Virus record (IMG/VR): IMGVR_UViG_3300047168_000046
Coordinates: 1 to 35,415 of that record
Strand: one strand, 5' to 3'
DNA from: a virus
Length of the DNA stretch: 35,415 bases
This document shows positions 7,069-15,273 of this stretch, piece after piece. Position 1 is the stretch's first letter; each line of letters starts with the position of its first letter. The position numbers were made by a program, and so were the translations under genes. Under the pieces are notes generated by a model. The model did no database searches, was not told where the DNA came from, and saw only the letters and a list, made by a program, of their open reading frames with translations.

Positions 7069-7478
7069 CAGCAATCGGCTCCGAGGAGCCAGAGGCCGTA
7101 ATCGGCTGTGACAACATAGCAGTTGGTGCCGACCGCGATGGTCCCGGAGTTCTGGTACCAGTTGCGAACAGGCGTCGAGGTGGACGTCCAGTCTGGATCC
7201 GGACTGCCGCCGGTCGCGTCGGGGCTCGACGAGTAATAGAGCTGCACGTACCCGCTGCCGTAGGACGAGGACGTCGCCGCCGTGATGGCGGTTGTGACGA
7301 CAGCCTTGAACACGGTCATAGCGGGCGCCTTGCCGAGCTGGACGCCCCGACCGCGGGGGTCGGTGCCGGGCGGGTTGACCTCTCGCTGCATGCGCAACAC
7401 CTCGCGCGCGACCTCACGGACAAAGTCGCGTGAGACGCGGGCGGGGGCGTCGGCCTGGCTGTATCTGGGCCTGATCAT
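7068..7478 (-). CDS. Hypothetical tail-region protein (136 aa)
   Basis: It starts at ATG 7478, eight bases after the preceding stop, and its own stop overlaps the next start. The N-terminal half is basic and helical (RDFVREVAREVLRMQREV). The C-terminal half is Ser/Tyr/Gly-rich and probably beta (SSSYGSGYVQLYYSSS, ending in YGLWLLGADC). Phage proteins of this size between tail tip genes are often baseplate or hub accessories. I cannot name it. Confidence 0.65.
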   Translation of the reverse strand: MIRPRYSQADAPARVSRDFVREVAREVLRMQREVNPPGTDPRGRGVQLGKAPAMTVFKAVVTTAITAATSSSYGSGYVQLYYSSSPDATGGSPDPDWTSTSTPVRNWYQNSGTIAVGTNCYVVTADYGLWLLGADC

Positions 7479-7487
7479 GTGAGGTGG

Positions 7488-8447
7488 TTAGCCGCCACCG
7501 TAGTAGGGGCTGCCGTAGCCGCCGACGAACCCCGAGCGAGCTCCGCTGATGGCATCGGGGTCGAACTCGAAGACCGCAAACGGGAGCTCGGGCTTCGTCT
7601 GGAAAATGCAGTAATAAGGGTCCTCGCCTTTGTCGATCTGGTACCCGCTTTGGTTGAGGAGGATCGGCTCCGTGATCGTCACGCCCTTATATGAAGGATG
7701 GTATTTCACTCCGGTGACTGTCGAGAGGGCGCGCATCCCTTGATTGAGGACGGTGCGCCGATAGCCGTTCTGGCCCGAGCTGTCGGAAGTAGCAGGCCGA
7801 AACTCGAACTGATAGGTTGTCTGCGAATACCAGCCCACGTCTTGATGAAAGAGGTTCTTCGACTTGATCGGCAGACACCTGGCGAAGAGCGGGTCGAAGC
7901 CTCCGAACGCGTCCGAGTTGACGGCATTGCGGTACTGAATCGCTTGCGCCACATTAAACGTCGGCTCATTCCGCACGACGGTCAGCAGAGGCCGGGGATC
8001 GTCTTCCATGAGCGGCGGGTCGAAGGGGTCGAACGCCGTGTTCAAGATAGGATTACCATCCACATCGATGTCGGCGACTATCTCTTGAGTCCGCCAATCC
8101 CACTCGACATCGATCGGCTGCATGAGCGGGTTTTGGGTCGGGCCGCCGCCGGCCCAGAGCGACGAGTAAGGGCCATATTCCACGACGACGAGCCAGCCAA
8201 GCCCGTCCCCATCTTCCTGCGTTGCCGTGAGAGTGTGCGCATACGCATTATTGTCGAACTCGAACTCATTGCCATTGGGCTGGTACTGATCGCCTCGGTT
8301 CACGCCACAGCCCTGAATGGCAAGGTTGGGGCCGTCGTACGTCGAGCTCATGAGCACGCGGAAGATGCGGACGTACTTTCGACCCTCGTCGACTGTCCAC
8401 GCGCCGGTACGCGACACAAAGTCTTCGTTCACGCTAACGATCGACAC
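7488..8447 (-). CDS. Hypothetical tail protein (319 aa), next after tape measure
   Basis: GTG start at 8447 behind GGGGGAAGAG. The protein is rich in beta-type and aromatic residues, with no signal peptide or enzyme motif. In siphoviruses the gene after the tape measure usually encodes the distal tail or a hub protein, and this position is the main evidence. The sequence ends in a Gly/Tyr-rich tail (GFVGGYGSPYYGGG). Confidence 0.65.
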   Translation of the reverse strand: MSIVSVNEDFVSRTGAWTVDEGRKYVRIFRVLMSSTYDGPNLAIQGCGVNRGDQYQPNGNEFEFDNNAYAHTLTATQEDGDGLGWLVVVEYGPYSSLWAGGGPTQNPLMQPIDVEWDWRTQEIVADIDVDGNPILNTAFDPFDPPLMEDDPRPLLTVVRNEPTFNVAQAIQYRNAVNSDAFGGFDPLFARCLPIKSKNLFHQDVGWYSQTTYQFEFRPATSDSSGQNGYRRTVLNQGMRALSTVTGVKYHPSYKGVTITEPILLNQSGYQIDKGEDPYYCIFQTKPELPFAVFEFDPDAISGARSGFVGGYGSPYYGGG

Positions 8448-8462
8448 TGCTCTTCCCCCAAC

Positions 8463-9878
8463 TTACGAAGCGCCCGCGGCATGCGGTGTGAGTGCTTTCG
8501 GCTCGCGGCCCGCGGCCTGAGCGATCTGCTGAAGGAAAGCCACCGATCGCTCGCCCGCGCCAGCGGTGCGGGCAGTGTTGGCGGCGATCTGCCGCTGGTC
8601 GGTGCGCTCGGATGTGCCCATGACGCCTTTGACCGCTGCGCTGTAGGCATCCTTCGACCCCAGCTCGAAGGCACCGCCGAAGGTGGTTTTTTCTTCCTTG
8701 CTCGTGCTGAGAGCTCCGGGCGCGTTGAAGACGTTGGACTTGGCGACCTCGGTGGCGGCGCGGTTTTGCGCGCCTTTCTGAATGTCGTCGACCAACGTCC
8801 TGACGGTCTGATGCCCCTTGCCAATCGCTTCCCAGGCGGACTGGGCCGCGTCGAGCTCCTTGACGGCGGTGTCCTCGAAACCTTGCGACCAGCCGCGCAT
8901 CGAGCTCGCCAAGTCGGAGTCTTTGCCCAGCTTTTTCGCTACCCAGTCGATGCCCTCGAGCATGTGCTCGATGCCGGCCAGGAAGTACGAGACCATCTCG
9001 GCAATGGCCATGTTGATCGCGTGAAAGATCGCCTTGAAGACGTTGGCCGCATCGACCGCATACCCAAAGCCGGTGACTACCCAGTCCATGCCCTGCGAAA
9101 CGAAACTCGCGCTCTTGGTCCCCTGATAGCCCCACTCGATATAGCGATCGATCAGCTCGGTGATAAACGGACTGAGCTGGGTGACGATCAAATTGGCGAA
9201 GCCCTGGCCGGCGGCCTCGAGGCGGATGAAAGCCTGATCGGCTTCCTCGACCTTGGCCGTGTCGATATCGCTGAGCGCGATGCCAAGCCGAGAGGCGTCG
9301 TCACCCAGGCCCTTCAGCTCGTCGGTCCCGCGCGCGACGAGGTTGATCATGCCCTGGCCGCTCTTGCCAAAGAGATCCATTGCGACCGATGCCCGCTCGG
9401 CCGGGTTTTTGATCCCTTCCATGGCCTTCATGATCGTCATGAAAGCACCCTCTGTACCCATGCGCGTGAGCTGGCCGGCGTTTAGCCCGAATCGCTTGAG
9501 CGCATTGGCGGCCGGGCCGGAACCCTCGATCGCCACTTCGCCCAAGCGTTTGCTCATTTGCTCGAGGCTGACGGCGAATTGATCCTGGTCGACGTGGGCG
9601 AGCTTGGCGGCGTAAGACAGCCGCCCAAACGACTCGGCCGAGAGGCCGACGCGCTCAGCGAGGATCTTGGTGGCGCTGACTCCCTCGATGGAGCCCACCA
9701 CGTACTCTTTGATTTTCTCGGCGCCGAGCTTGAGCGCTTCGAAGCCCAGGTATGCTTCAGCGAGGTGCTTGAGCTGCTCGCCGAACTTCTGGGTTTCGCC
9801 GGCGGCCCTTTTGAGGTCGCTGCTGAACTGGGTGGTGTCGGCGGCTACGCCGACTTTCAGCCAACCGAGAGTTGCCAT
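8463..9878 (-). CDS. Tape measure protein
   Basis: 471 residues, which by the usual relation would give a short siphovirus tail of about 70 nm. It opens with GWLKVGVAADTTQFSSDLKRA, typical of tape measure N termini. A long helical region with the lambda/TP901-like segment VGLSAESFGRLSYAAK follows. The middle includes AMDLFGKSGQGMINL and the C-terminal half has hydrophobic helices (about 275-320, VFKAIFHAINMAIAEMVSYF). It sits directly after the frameshifted tail chaperone, its classic neighbour. The protein sets tail length and is ejected with DNA. Confidence 0.9.
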   Translation of the reverse strand: MATLGWLKVGVAADTTQFSSDLKRAAGETQKFGEQLKHLAEAYLGFEALKLGAEKIKEYVVGSIEGVSATKILAERVGLSAESFGRLSYAAKLAHVDQDQFAVSLEQMSKRLGEVAIEGSGPAANALKRFGLNAGQLTRMGTEGAFMTIMKAMEGIKNPAERASVAMDLFGKSGQGMINLVARGTDELKGLGDDASRLGIALSDIDTAKVEEADQAFIRLEAAGQGFANLIVTQLSPFITELIDRYIEWGYQGTKSASFVSQGMDWVVTGFGYAVDAANVFKAIFHAINMAIAEMVSYFLAGIEHMLEGIDWVAKKLGKDSDLASSMRGWSQGFEDTAVKELDAAQSAWEAIGKGHQTVRTLVDDIQKGAQNRAATEVAKSNVFNAPGALSTSKEEKTTFGGAFELGSKDAYSAAVKGVMGTSERTDQRQIAANTARTAGAGERSVAFLQQIAQAAGREPKALTPHAAGAS

Positions 9879-9890
9879 GGGTGTTTTCGC

Positions 9891-9926
9891 TGAAGACGTC
9901 GGGCTGGAAAGCCCGACCTACGTTTT
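9891..9926 (-). repeat. Palindromic intergenic repeat, copy 1
   Basis: Hairpin GTCGGGCT-GGAA-AGCCCGAC (stem 9898-9905 with 9910-9917). Thirty bases (9891-9920) are identical to 14721-14750 and include the TAG stop of the upstream gene. Lies between the chaperone extension and the tape measure start. Confidence 0.85.
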
Positions 9927-10573
9927 GGCGGCTTGCATGGCTGACACACCTTGAAACAACGCTTTGCCCGCATCGCCGCTGAGGATTCTTGGCTTGGGCC
10001 TCACCCGGCCGGTGAAGTCTTCGGGACAATACCGGTGGTGGCCACCGCTCATGGCGTTGGCCACCACCGATGCAACTCGGCCGCCGATCAAAACGTGATC
10101 CGGGACCTGGTCGAGCTGGTCGTAGGCAAGCCACCGAGACAGCTCCTCGCTGTCCATCCGCAGCCGCAGCTCGCGGACGCTCATCCCCAGCGCGAGCGCT
10201 AACTTGTGCTCGAATCGGAGGAGAGGATTGTCGACGAGTTTTTTTTTAGCTCGTCCACATCCGCCTTGCTGAGACCGCTGAGCTTGGTGGCGACGGCGAA
10301 GATTCGATCGAGAGCCTTGGCGCTCTTGTTGGTCACGGCGTTGACGTCGGCCTCGGTGAAGAGCAGCTCGCCCGATGCATTGCACACGCTGGCGACGGCC
10401 AGACGCGCGCGGACGTCCTTGTAGGGATCTTTGATCTGGCGGGCCTCGAACGCATCGCGCTCGCCTGCCGTCATGGCACGGATTGAGACTACACCGCCCC
10501 ACTCGGGGATCTCGACTTCCTCTCGCTTCAGATCCTCAATGCCGAGAATCTGGCTCTTGTCTAGATAACTCAT
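9918..10573 (-). CDS. Tail assembly chaperone, -1 frameshift product (G-T type)
   Basis: Long form made when ribosomes slip back one base on the A9 run (10239-10247 on the plus strand). It joins the short chaperone to a C-terminal extension with GMSVRELRLRMDSEELSRWLA, which is characteristic of phage gpT-like tail assembly extensions. The resulting length is 218 residues, and the arithmetic (657 bases read) fits a -1 shift exactly. The zero-frame codons CTA AAA AAA AAC contain A-AAA-AAC, a strong slippery heptamer. As in lambda G/GT, the ratio of short and long forms guides tube polymerisation on the tape measure. Confidence 0.85.
10199..10573 (-). CDS. Tail assembly chaperone, short form (G type)
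   Basis: 124 residues. ATG at 10573 overlaps the tail tube stop (ATGA). The sequence has the usual chaperone pattern: a small beta N terminus (EVEIPEWGGVVSIRAMTAGERDAFE), a helical domain, then the slippery lysine codons and a serine-rich tail. It lies between tail tube and tape measure, as in almost all siphoviruses. It binds the tape measure during tail assembly and is not part of the virion. Confidence 0.88.
   Translation of the reverse strand: MSYLDKSQILGIEDLKREEVEIPEWGGVVSIRAMTAGERDAFEARQIKDPYKDVRARLAVASVCNASGELLFTEADVNAVTNKSAKALDRIFAVATKLSGLSKADVDELKKNSSTILSSDSSTS
10239..10247 (-). promoter_or_regulatory. Programmed -1 frameshift slippery site
   Basis: Nine consecutive A on the coding strand, in frame as CTA AAA AAA AAC. 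This lets both P- and A-site tRNAs re-pair after a -1 shift. The alternative frame stays open to 9918 and encodes a conserved-type extension. Confidence 0.82.
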
Positions 10574-10986
10574 GACCAGGTCACTAGCCCCGAAAGTTTG
10601 AGCTCGACGTCGGCCTCGAGGTTGTCTTCCTCGTTCATGCCTTTCGGTTTGAACTTGGTCAAAAACGCCGAGAAAGCCGCCGTGTCCGAGCCGCCCGTGG
10701 TGTTGAAAAGGACGTTCCACACAATCAAAGTTTGCGGCCACGTGTTGGCCCAGGCTGTCAACTGCGTGTGAGTCGTGTTGGCCGGGTCATACTGGATCGT
10801 GAACGAGACCGTGCCGGAATCAGGGAGCTGCGCACGGTAGGTCTTACTGGTCGACGCCAGGTTAGTGGTTTCCTTGGCGCCAACCTCGACGGCCGGGCCA
10901 TCGATCTCGGTGACCTGCGCAATCACCGTGAGTGTGGAGCTGATGGTGGCCTTTAAGACTGTGCCTTGCCCGACATTGATGGCCAT
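10570..10986 (-). CDS. Major tail tube protein
   Basis: 138 residues from ATG 10986; an upstream in-frame extension to 11058 has no ribosome site and is out of character. The protein is beta-rich with the tube-protein feel (GPAVEVGAKETTNLASTSKTYRAQLPDSGTVSF). It is immediately followed by the tail chaperone gene with an ATGA overlap and preceded by the tail terminator. About 1-2 hundred copies would form the tail tube. Confidence 0.85.
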   Translation of the reverse strand: MAINVGQGTVLKATISSTLTVIAQVTEIDGPAVEVGAKETTNLASTSKTYRAQLPDSGTVSFTIQYDPANTTHTQLTAWANTWPQTLIVWNVLFNTTGGSDTAAFSAFLTKFKPKGMNEEDNLEADVELKLSGLVTWS

Positions 10987-11109
10987 GGCTTCGACCTGTA
11001 CTTTCCGCGTGCGGTGGGCAGTGGGCAGTAAGCGCCCCTTACGGCCGCTCGAGGCCAATCGACACCCGCAAGCAAGTGCCTACTGCCCACTGCCTACCGC
11101 GCGCTATTT

Positions 11110-11865
11110 CTAAACGTCGACTTGAGTGACCGAGGTGGGAGCAGAGACGCGATGCAAGATTTCGTAATCGACTTCAACGAGGTAAATCCACTGATCCGAC
11201 CCGTCCGGCGGCTCGACCGTGTCGTCCGATTCGTCGCCAAGGAAACAGCGGAGAATCGCGTTGCCTGACTGCATTCCGCGGAAGCCCTGGAAACTATCGC
11301 GGACGACTTCGGCGATCGCCACGCAAGTGGCTTCGCGGTTCGATATGGCCGTGATCTCGGCGGTGATCAGAGAAGCGCCCGCGAAACCGTAGAGGTTGTA
11401 AACGTATGTGCGATCACTGACCTTAACTGTGACGGCCGGGTAAACCGAGATCTGTGAGGGGTCGCTCGAGTAGATCCGCGTGCCGACAAGAGCCGTGAGT
11501 GACGGGAGTGTCCGGAGCCAGGCGACGACGGCCTCGCGAATGGTGAGCGGTGCGACATACGTGCTCTTGTACAGCGGACCGCCCGTGCGGACCGCGCCGG
11601 TTTCGAGGGGAGCCAGAACGGAGACTGTCCAGCCGGCGTTGCGATAGAGAGCCAGGCCCGTTCTGCCGGCGCCGGTCTCCGAGGGCGAAAGCACGCGCAA
11701 GTCCGCGGGCTTGTACAGCGCCGCACCGGTGCGCGCGGCGCTGGTCTCGAGCGGGCCAAGCCGCGGATAGGTCCTGAGCACGAGATTGCCGAACTGCCCG
11801 AGCCGGTTGGCGGTGCCGACCAGATTGAGCGAGCCGAGCTGGTAATTCGAGAGTCGAACAATCAA
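11110..11865 (-). CDS. Tail terminator (DUF3168-like) with N-terminal repeat extension
   Basis: I place the start at TTG 11865, overlapping the preceding stop (TTGA), giving 251 residues. The C-terminal half (from IREAVVAWLRTLPSLTALVG) matches tail terminator/completion proteins of the DUF3168 type (usual length 120-140), including YPAVTVKV and the closing VEVDYEIL. The N-terminal half is unusual: three tandem 25-30-residue units built on ETGAxRTGxxLYK. Such an extension could be an exposed decoration at the head-tail joint. The fold assignment of the C-terminal half is fairly secure. The repeats are not recognised. Confidence 0.75.
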   Translation of the reverse strand: MIVRLSNYQLGSLNLVGTANRLGQFGNLVLRTYPRLGPLETSAARTGAALYKPADLRVLSPSETGAGRTGLALYRNAGWTVSVLAPLETGAVRTGGPLYKSTYVAPLTIREAVVAWLRTLPSLTALVGTRIYSSDPSQISVYPAVTVKVSDRTYVYNLYGFAGASLITAEITAISNREATCVAIAEVVRDSFQGFRGMQSGNAILRCFLGDESDDTVEPPDGSDQWIYLVEVDYEILHRVSAPTSVTQVDV

Positions 11866-12449
11866 GCTTGGGTCACCAAATTGAATCGAGCCGTGTCGGA
11901 GGCCGGCCCGGCGAAGTTGAGAGCGATCGTTTGGGCGTTCATGTCGTTGTCGCTCAAGTTGATCTGGTACCAGCCATTGCCGGTTTCGGTGGCGGCATTG
12001 TCGCACGGGAAAAAGCCGCCGCCGTTTTGCGACCTGGCGGCCGTGATCGAGAGGCCGGTTGCCGGACTGTAGTGATCGGAAGAGAGGGTCATAAAGAATG
12101 GAAACGCGTCGATACCGACGCCCGTCTGAAGGATGTAGCTCGCGGCGGTCAAGAGAGCGTCGACGGGAGTAAAGAGCGCAATCGGCGCGAAGTCATCGAC
12201 GGCGGTGCCATGGACTGACCAGTGGACGATGGGCAAGACACCCGACGTGCCCGGAGGAAGGATGACCTCCGAATACGTGACCTCGCAAATATAGGTTCCG
12301 GGCGTCGACGTCTCGTACACAGTGCCGAGCGATGCGTTAGAGTCGACCACGGGCGCGGCCGCTCCGGTGGTGTATTGAGGCGAGACCGAGGCGGTCGACG
12401 CGTAGCCGGTCGACAGGCCGGAGACCTTGGAGAGGAAAGAGAAAGCCAT
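11862..12449 (-). CDS. Beta-rich structural protein (195 aa), possible neck/head fibre component
   Basis: ATG at 12449 overlaps the previous stop (ATGA), and the stop overlaps the next gene as TTGA, so it lies in a coupled run. It starts MAFSFLSKVSGLSTGY and is Thr/Ser/Gly-rich without charged clusters, like exposed beta-structured decoration or whisker proteins. It sits between a fibre-like protein and the tail terminator. I do not recognise a family. Confidence 0.65.
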   Translation of the reverse strand: MAFSFLSKVSGLSTGYASTASVSPQYTTGAAAPVVDSNASLGTVYETSTPGTYICEVTYSEVILPPGTSGVLPIVHWSVHGTAVDDFAPIALFTPVDALLTAASYILQTGVGIDAFPFFMTLSSDHYSPATGLSITAARSQNGGGFFPCDNAATETGNGWYQINLSDNDMNAQTIALNFAGPASDTARFNLVTQA

Positions 12450-14191
12450 CAGTTCTCCAGAAAGAGCTGGAACGACTGAACGTTGAAAGAATTGCTCGTG
12501 CTGGCGGCCGACCACTGGACCTTGAAGTCGAAGGCGCCACTGGTGGCGGTAGAGACGGCGGTTGAAGATACGGGCGCACCGGTGGTACCTGGGCAAGCCG
12601 TCGTCCCAACCTGAGCGCCGGTAGACAGAACGCACTCAATCCACGACATTCCGCCCATGGAACCACTGGACCCGATTCCCTGTACGTTCATGAAGCCGAC
12701 GAGGTTGTACCAAAACACAGCCGTCTGGGCAGAGCTGAAGGCGGCGCTGGATTGGTTAGCGAGAATCTGAGTGCCATTAAAATACACGTAGCTCGACAGG
12801 TTCGGACTTGATGAGCTCGAACTGACAATGCCCGAGACGACCCAGCGCAACACATTACCGACCGCCAACGTATTGGCGGGGACCGTAAGGGATCCCTTGA
12901 CGCCCGCCGGCGAGCCGAAGATCGAAGTGAGACTCGTCGTATTACCGACCGGCGTACAAATTCCACACGAGTAAATGCACCCGCCGATCCGGGCCTGACC
13001 CGAAGCGCGGCCAATCGAAAACGTGCCCTGGTCGCTGGACTGGTACCAAATGCGGTTAGCGGTCGTCGCCGGTACCGATACCGAACCCCAGAGAGGGACG
13101 TTATTCGTGGTATCCATCCCAAAGTTGGTTGACCACGCCGGAACCGCGCCGGTTCCGCCAGTGAGCAGCAACGCGCCGACCGTGCTGCCTGGCGCGAGAT
13201 TCGTCCAGCTCGAGGCGCCGCGATAAAGCAAGTCACCTTCCGTGTTGTCGATGGCCGCGTCGATGAGCGAAGTGAGCGTGACGCCGGCGGGAGCGGCGGT
13301 GCCACTGGTCGTGTTGGCCAGGAGGTAATGGGTTGCGATCGTGGGGAGCTGAGCGGCGGGGAGATTGCCGCTGGTGATGTTCGAGGCGTTTGTGGTGTCG
13401 GTCGTTGCGGAAGTGGCGAAGGATGTTCCGTTTGTTTTTGTGACCGTCACCGCGCCCGTGCTGGTATTGATCGAAGCATCGCCCGTGGCTGTGAAGCCTC
13501 CGAAGGCGCCGCCGTTGTCGTACTGGATCTGGCCGCTGGTACCGCCCGGAGTGCCCCCACCCGTGGAACTGAGGGTGCCTCCTGAGAGCGTCAGGTTCGT
13601 GCCGACTGTTACGGTCGAAAACGCGCCAGCGCTGTTGTAGCCGGCGAGGCTATTGGCAGTCGCAGCGGCCATCGAGATCGTGCCGGTGGTCATTACCGGG
13701 CCTCCGGAAAGGCCGTTACCGGTCGCGACGCTCGTGACGGTGCCCGGTCCGGTGGCGGTGAGGACTCCGCTGGTGAGCGCGAGGTTGCTACCGACCGTGA
13801 TCGTGGCCAAAGTGCCCGCGCTGTTGTAGCCGGCGACCGTGTTGGGGGTGTTTTGCTGGATCGCCTGGACGGCCGACTCCAGGTCGTTGATGTGCTTGGC
13901 GTTGGTGCGCATCTCAACAATGTCGCCGACCTGGAACGCATAGTCGGTACCGCTGATCAAGCTGAGGCCAGTGAACGTGTTTCCCGAGACGCCCGTCACG
14001 CTGTAGGTGGCGAAGGTCTCGGGGTAGGTTCCGTAGCTGGCGAGCGTCGCGGCTGTGATCAAGATCGGCGCAGTCGTCGAGGGCGTGGGGAAGCCCGAGA
14101 CGCTGGCGACGGTCATCGAGCCCGACCCCGGGACGTACGTGCCGACCGTGGTGCGGACGGCATCTCTAGCGACGGCAAACGAGCTTGACAT
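12449..14191 (-). CDS. Fibre-like structural protein (580 aa)
   Basis: Long Ser/Thr/Gly/Ala-rich beta-repeat protein typical of phage fibres. The N-terminal part (1-110) carries a small domain with NDLESAVQAIQ, a helix often found at trimer bases. It is followed by phage-fibre repeats such as TSVATGNGLSGGPVMTTGTI and the duplicated module AGYNSAGTLATITVGSNL / AGYNSAGAFSTVTVGTNL. The C-terminal 200 residues look like a separate jelly-roll-type binding domain. Its location among head-completion genes rather than at the tail tip suggests head or neck fibres that may touch host glycans, but a tail fibre is not excluded. Confidence 0.75.
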   Translation of the reverse strand: MSSSFAVARDAVRTTVGTYVPGSGSMTVASVSGFPTPSTTAPILITAATLASYGTYPETFATYSVTGVSGNTFTGLSLISGTDYAFQVGDIVEMRTNAKHINDLESAVQAIQQNTPNTVAGYNSAGTLATITVGSNLALTSGVLTATGPGTVTSVATGNGLSGGPVMTTGTISMAAATANSLAGYNSAGAFSTVTVGTNLTLSGGTLSSTGGGTPGGTSGQIQYDNGGAFGGFTATGDASINTSTGAVTVTKTNGTSFATSATTDTTNASNITSGNLPAAQLPTIATHYLLANTTSGTAAPAGVTLTSLIDAAIDNTEGDLLYRGASSWTNLAPGSTVGALLLTGGTGAVPAWSTNFGMDTTNNVPLWGSVSVPATTANRIWYQSSDQGTFSIGRASGQARIGGCIYSCGICTPVGNTTSLTSIFGSPAGVKGSLTVPANTLAVGNVLRWVVSGIVSSSSSSPNLSSYVYFNGTQILANQSSAAFSSAQTAVFWYNLVGFMNVQGIGSSGSMGGMSWIECVLSTGAQVGTTACPGTTGAPVSSTAVSTATSGAFDFKVQWSAASTSNSFNVQSFQLFLEN

Positions 14192-14203
14192 GAGTGAGTC
14201 TCT

Positions 14204-14707
14204 TTATGATTTCGCTTCGCGTTCGATTCCCGCGAGGATCTCGGACCGCATGATTTCGAGTGATGCTGATTCGTGCGAACGCATGGCCGTTCGTACGAGG
14301 TGCTTGCCCTGGATCTTGCGACCACTGCCCTCTCGGCCGACGGTCTTACCACCGCGGCGGATCCGCTTGCCGACCTTCCAGCCGAACTCGATCAGGAACG
14401 CCCACCAGGGCCGGACAATGCCTTTTTCCTTGTCGCCTTTTCTGCCGCTGGCACCGATAAGGAGCGCGGTCGCGATCGTCTTGCGGCCTGACTTGCGCGG
14501 GCCTTTGGCGGAGCGAATACGGATCGATTTCTTGAGCTTGCCTGAATGAACGGGGGCTGATGCCTGCACGGATTGCTTGATTGGTTCGAGTGCTTTTCGC
14601 TCGGCCTGGCGGATGACTTTGCGCGCTAGCTTGGGCTCGAGCTCGATGAAGGCTCGCTTGACGGCCGCGAGGCCTTTGATGTCGATACGGCCCTTGATCG
14701 ATGCCAT
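14204..14707 (-). CDS. Head-tail joining protein, HK97 gp10-like
   Basis: 167 residues with the HK97-gp10 pattern. An N-terminal helix pair (LAAVKRAFIELEPKLARKVIRQ) is followed by APVHSGKLKKSIRIRSA and the conserved block WWAFLIEFGW, ending in a helix after KHLVRTAM. Such proteins cap the neck or help attach the tail. It follows the connector genes, as expected. The lysine/arginine content is high throughout. Confidence 0.85.
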   Translation of the reverse strand: MASIKGRIDIKGLAAVKRAFIELEPKLARKVIRQAERKALEPIKQSVQASAPVHSGKLKKSIRIRSAKGPRKSGRKTIATALLIGASGRKGDKEKGIVRPWWAFLIEFGWKVGKRIRRGGKTVGREGSGRKIQGKHLVRTAMRSHESASLEIMRSEILAGIEREAKS

Positions 14708-14720
14708 TGGTTACGGGCAC

Positions 14721-14756
14721 TGAAGACGTCGGGCTGGAAAGCCCGACCTAAGTTTG
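14721..14756 (-). repeat. Palindromic intergenic repeat, copy 2
   Basis: Identical over 30 bp (14721-14750) to copy 1 at 9891-9920, again including the TAG stop of the upstream gene. Stem 14728-14735 with 14740-14747. It lies between the HslV-like gene and the gp10-like gene. Confidence 0.85.
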
Positions 14757-15254
14757 GATGCCGAACATATCTCTGGTGATCGTGACTACTGGGCCCTCGC
14801 AGAGCGTGCTGAGCTGGACGGCAGTCTCGACGGCCAGGCGCGGGGGGTGGCCCAGATGGAGCGCGGCCGTCGCGAAGTCCGCGCCCGCGCCGATGGCTAT
14901 GAAATTGGTCACGCGCTGAACAAGGAAACCACACACGGAAAAGACGCCTGACTCGAAGCCGAGCAAATAGGAATTCTCGATCGATCGGGAGTCGGTCCGT
15001 TCTTTTTTCCAGCGACTGAACTCGGCGATGTGCTCGACGATCGATTCCTCGTTTGGAATCGGGCTGCGCGTCTTCAGGAAGAGCGAGAAGAGGCTACTTT
15101 CATCGCAAGAGCCGACCGCGCCCACGATGAGACCATCAATCGCGTGGAGCTTGGCGAACCCGGTATCGCGGCGCTGGCTCGCGCCCAGGACAACGATCGA
15201 ATCGGCCGCCATCTCGTAGCGATTGGGATAGATCCTCGCCGCTACAACCGACAT
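14748..15254 (-). CDS. HslV/proteasome-like N-terminal-nucleophile protein
   Basis: 168 residues that follow the HslV / proteasome beta-subunit pattern throughout. After Met removal the chain starts with Ser2 (MSVVAARI), in the place of the catalytic threonine. AADS gives the conserved aspartate, KLHAIDGLIVGAVG matches the K33 region (HslV KVRRLYNGKVLAGFAG), and AIGAGADFATAALHLG matches the C-terminal AIGSGGxYAxAA motif. If active it would be a threonine/serine-type peptidase. It lies between connector and gp10-like genes, where no such protein is normally found. Family assignment is by motif order only. Processing of structural proteins or proteolysis with a host HslU-like unfoldase are possibilities. 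Confidence 0.62.
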   Translation of the reverse strand: MSVVAARIYPNRYEMAADSIVVLGASQRRDTGFAKLHAIDGLIVGAVGSCDESSLFSLFLKTRSPIPNEESIVEHIAEFSRWKKERTDSRSIENSYLLGFESGVFSVCGFLVQRVTNFIAIGAGADFATAALHLGHPPRLAVETAVQLSTLCEGPVVTITRDMFGIQT

Positions 15255-15273
15255 GCTTGGCCTCGATAAAGGA

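Noticed and set aside
7698-9485. A 595-codon plus-strand open frame opposite the tape measure gene
   Set aside because: It is the antisense shadow of a GC-rich gene with very strong family evidence; the sequence has no recognisable domain.
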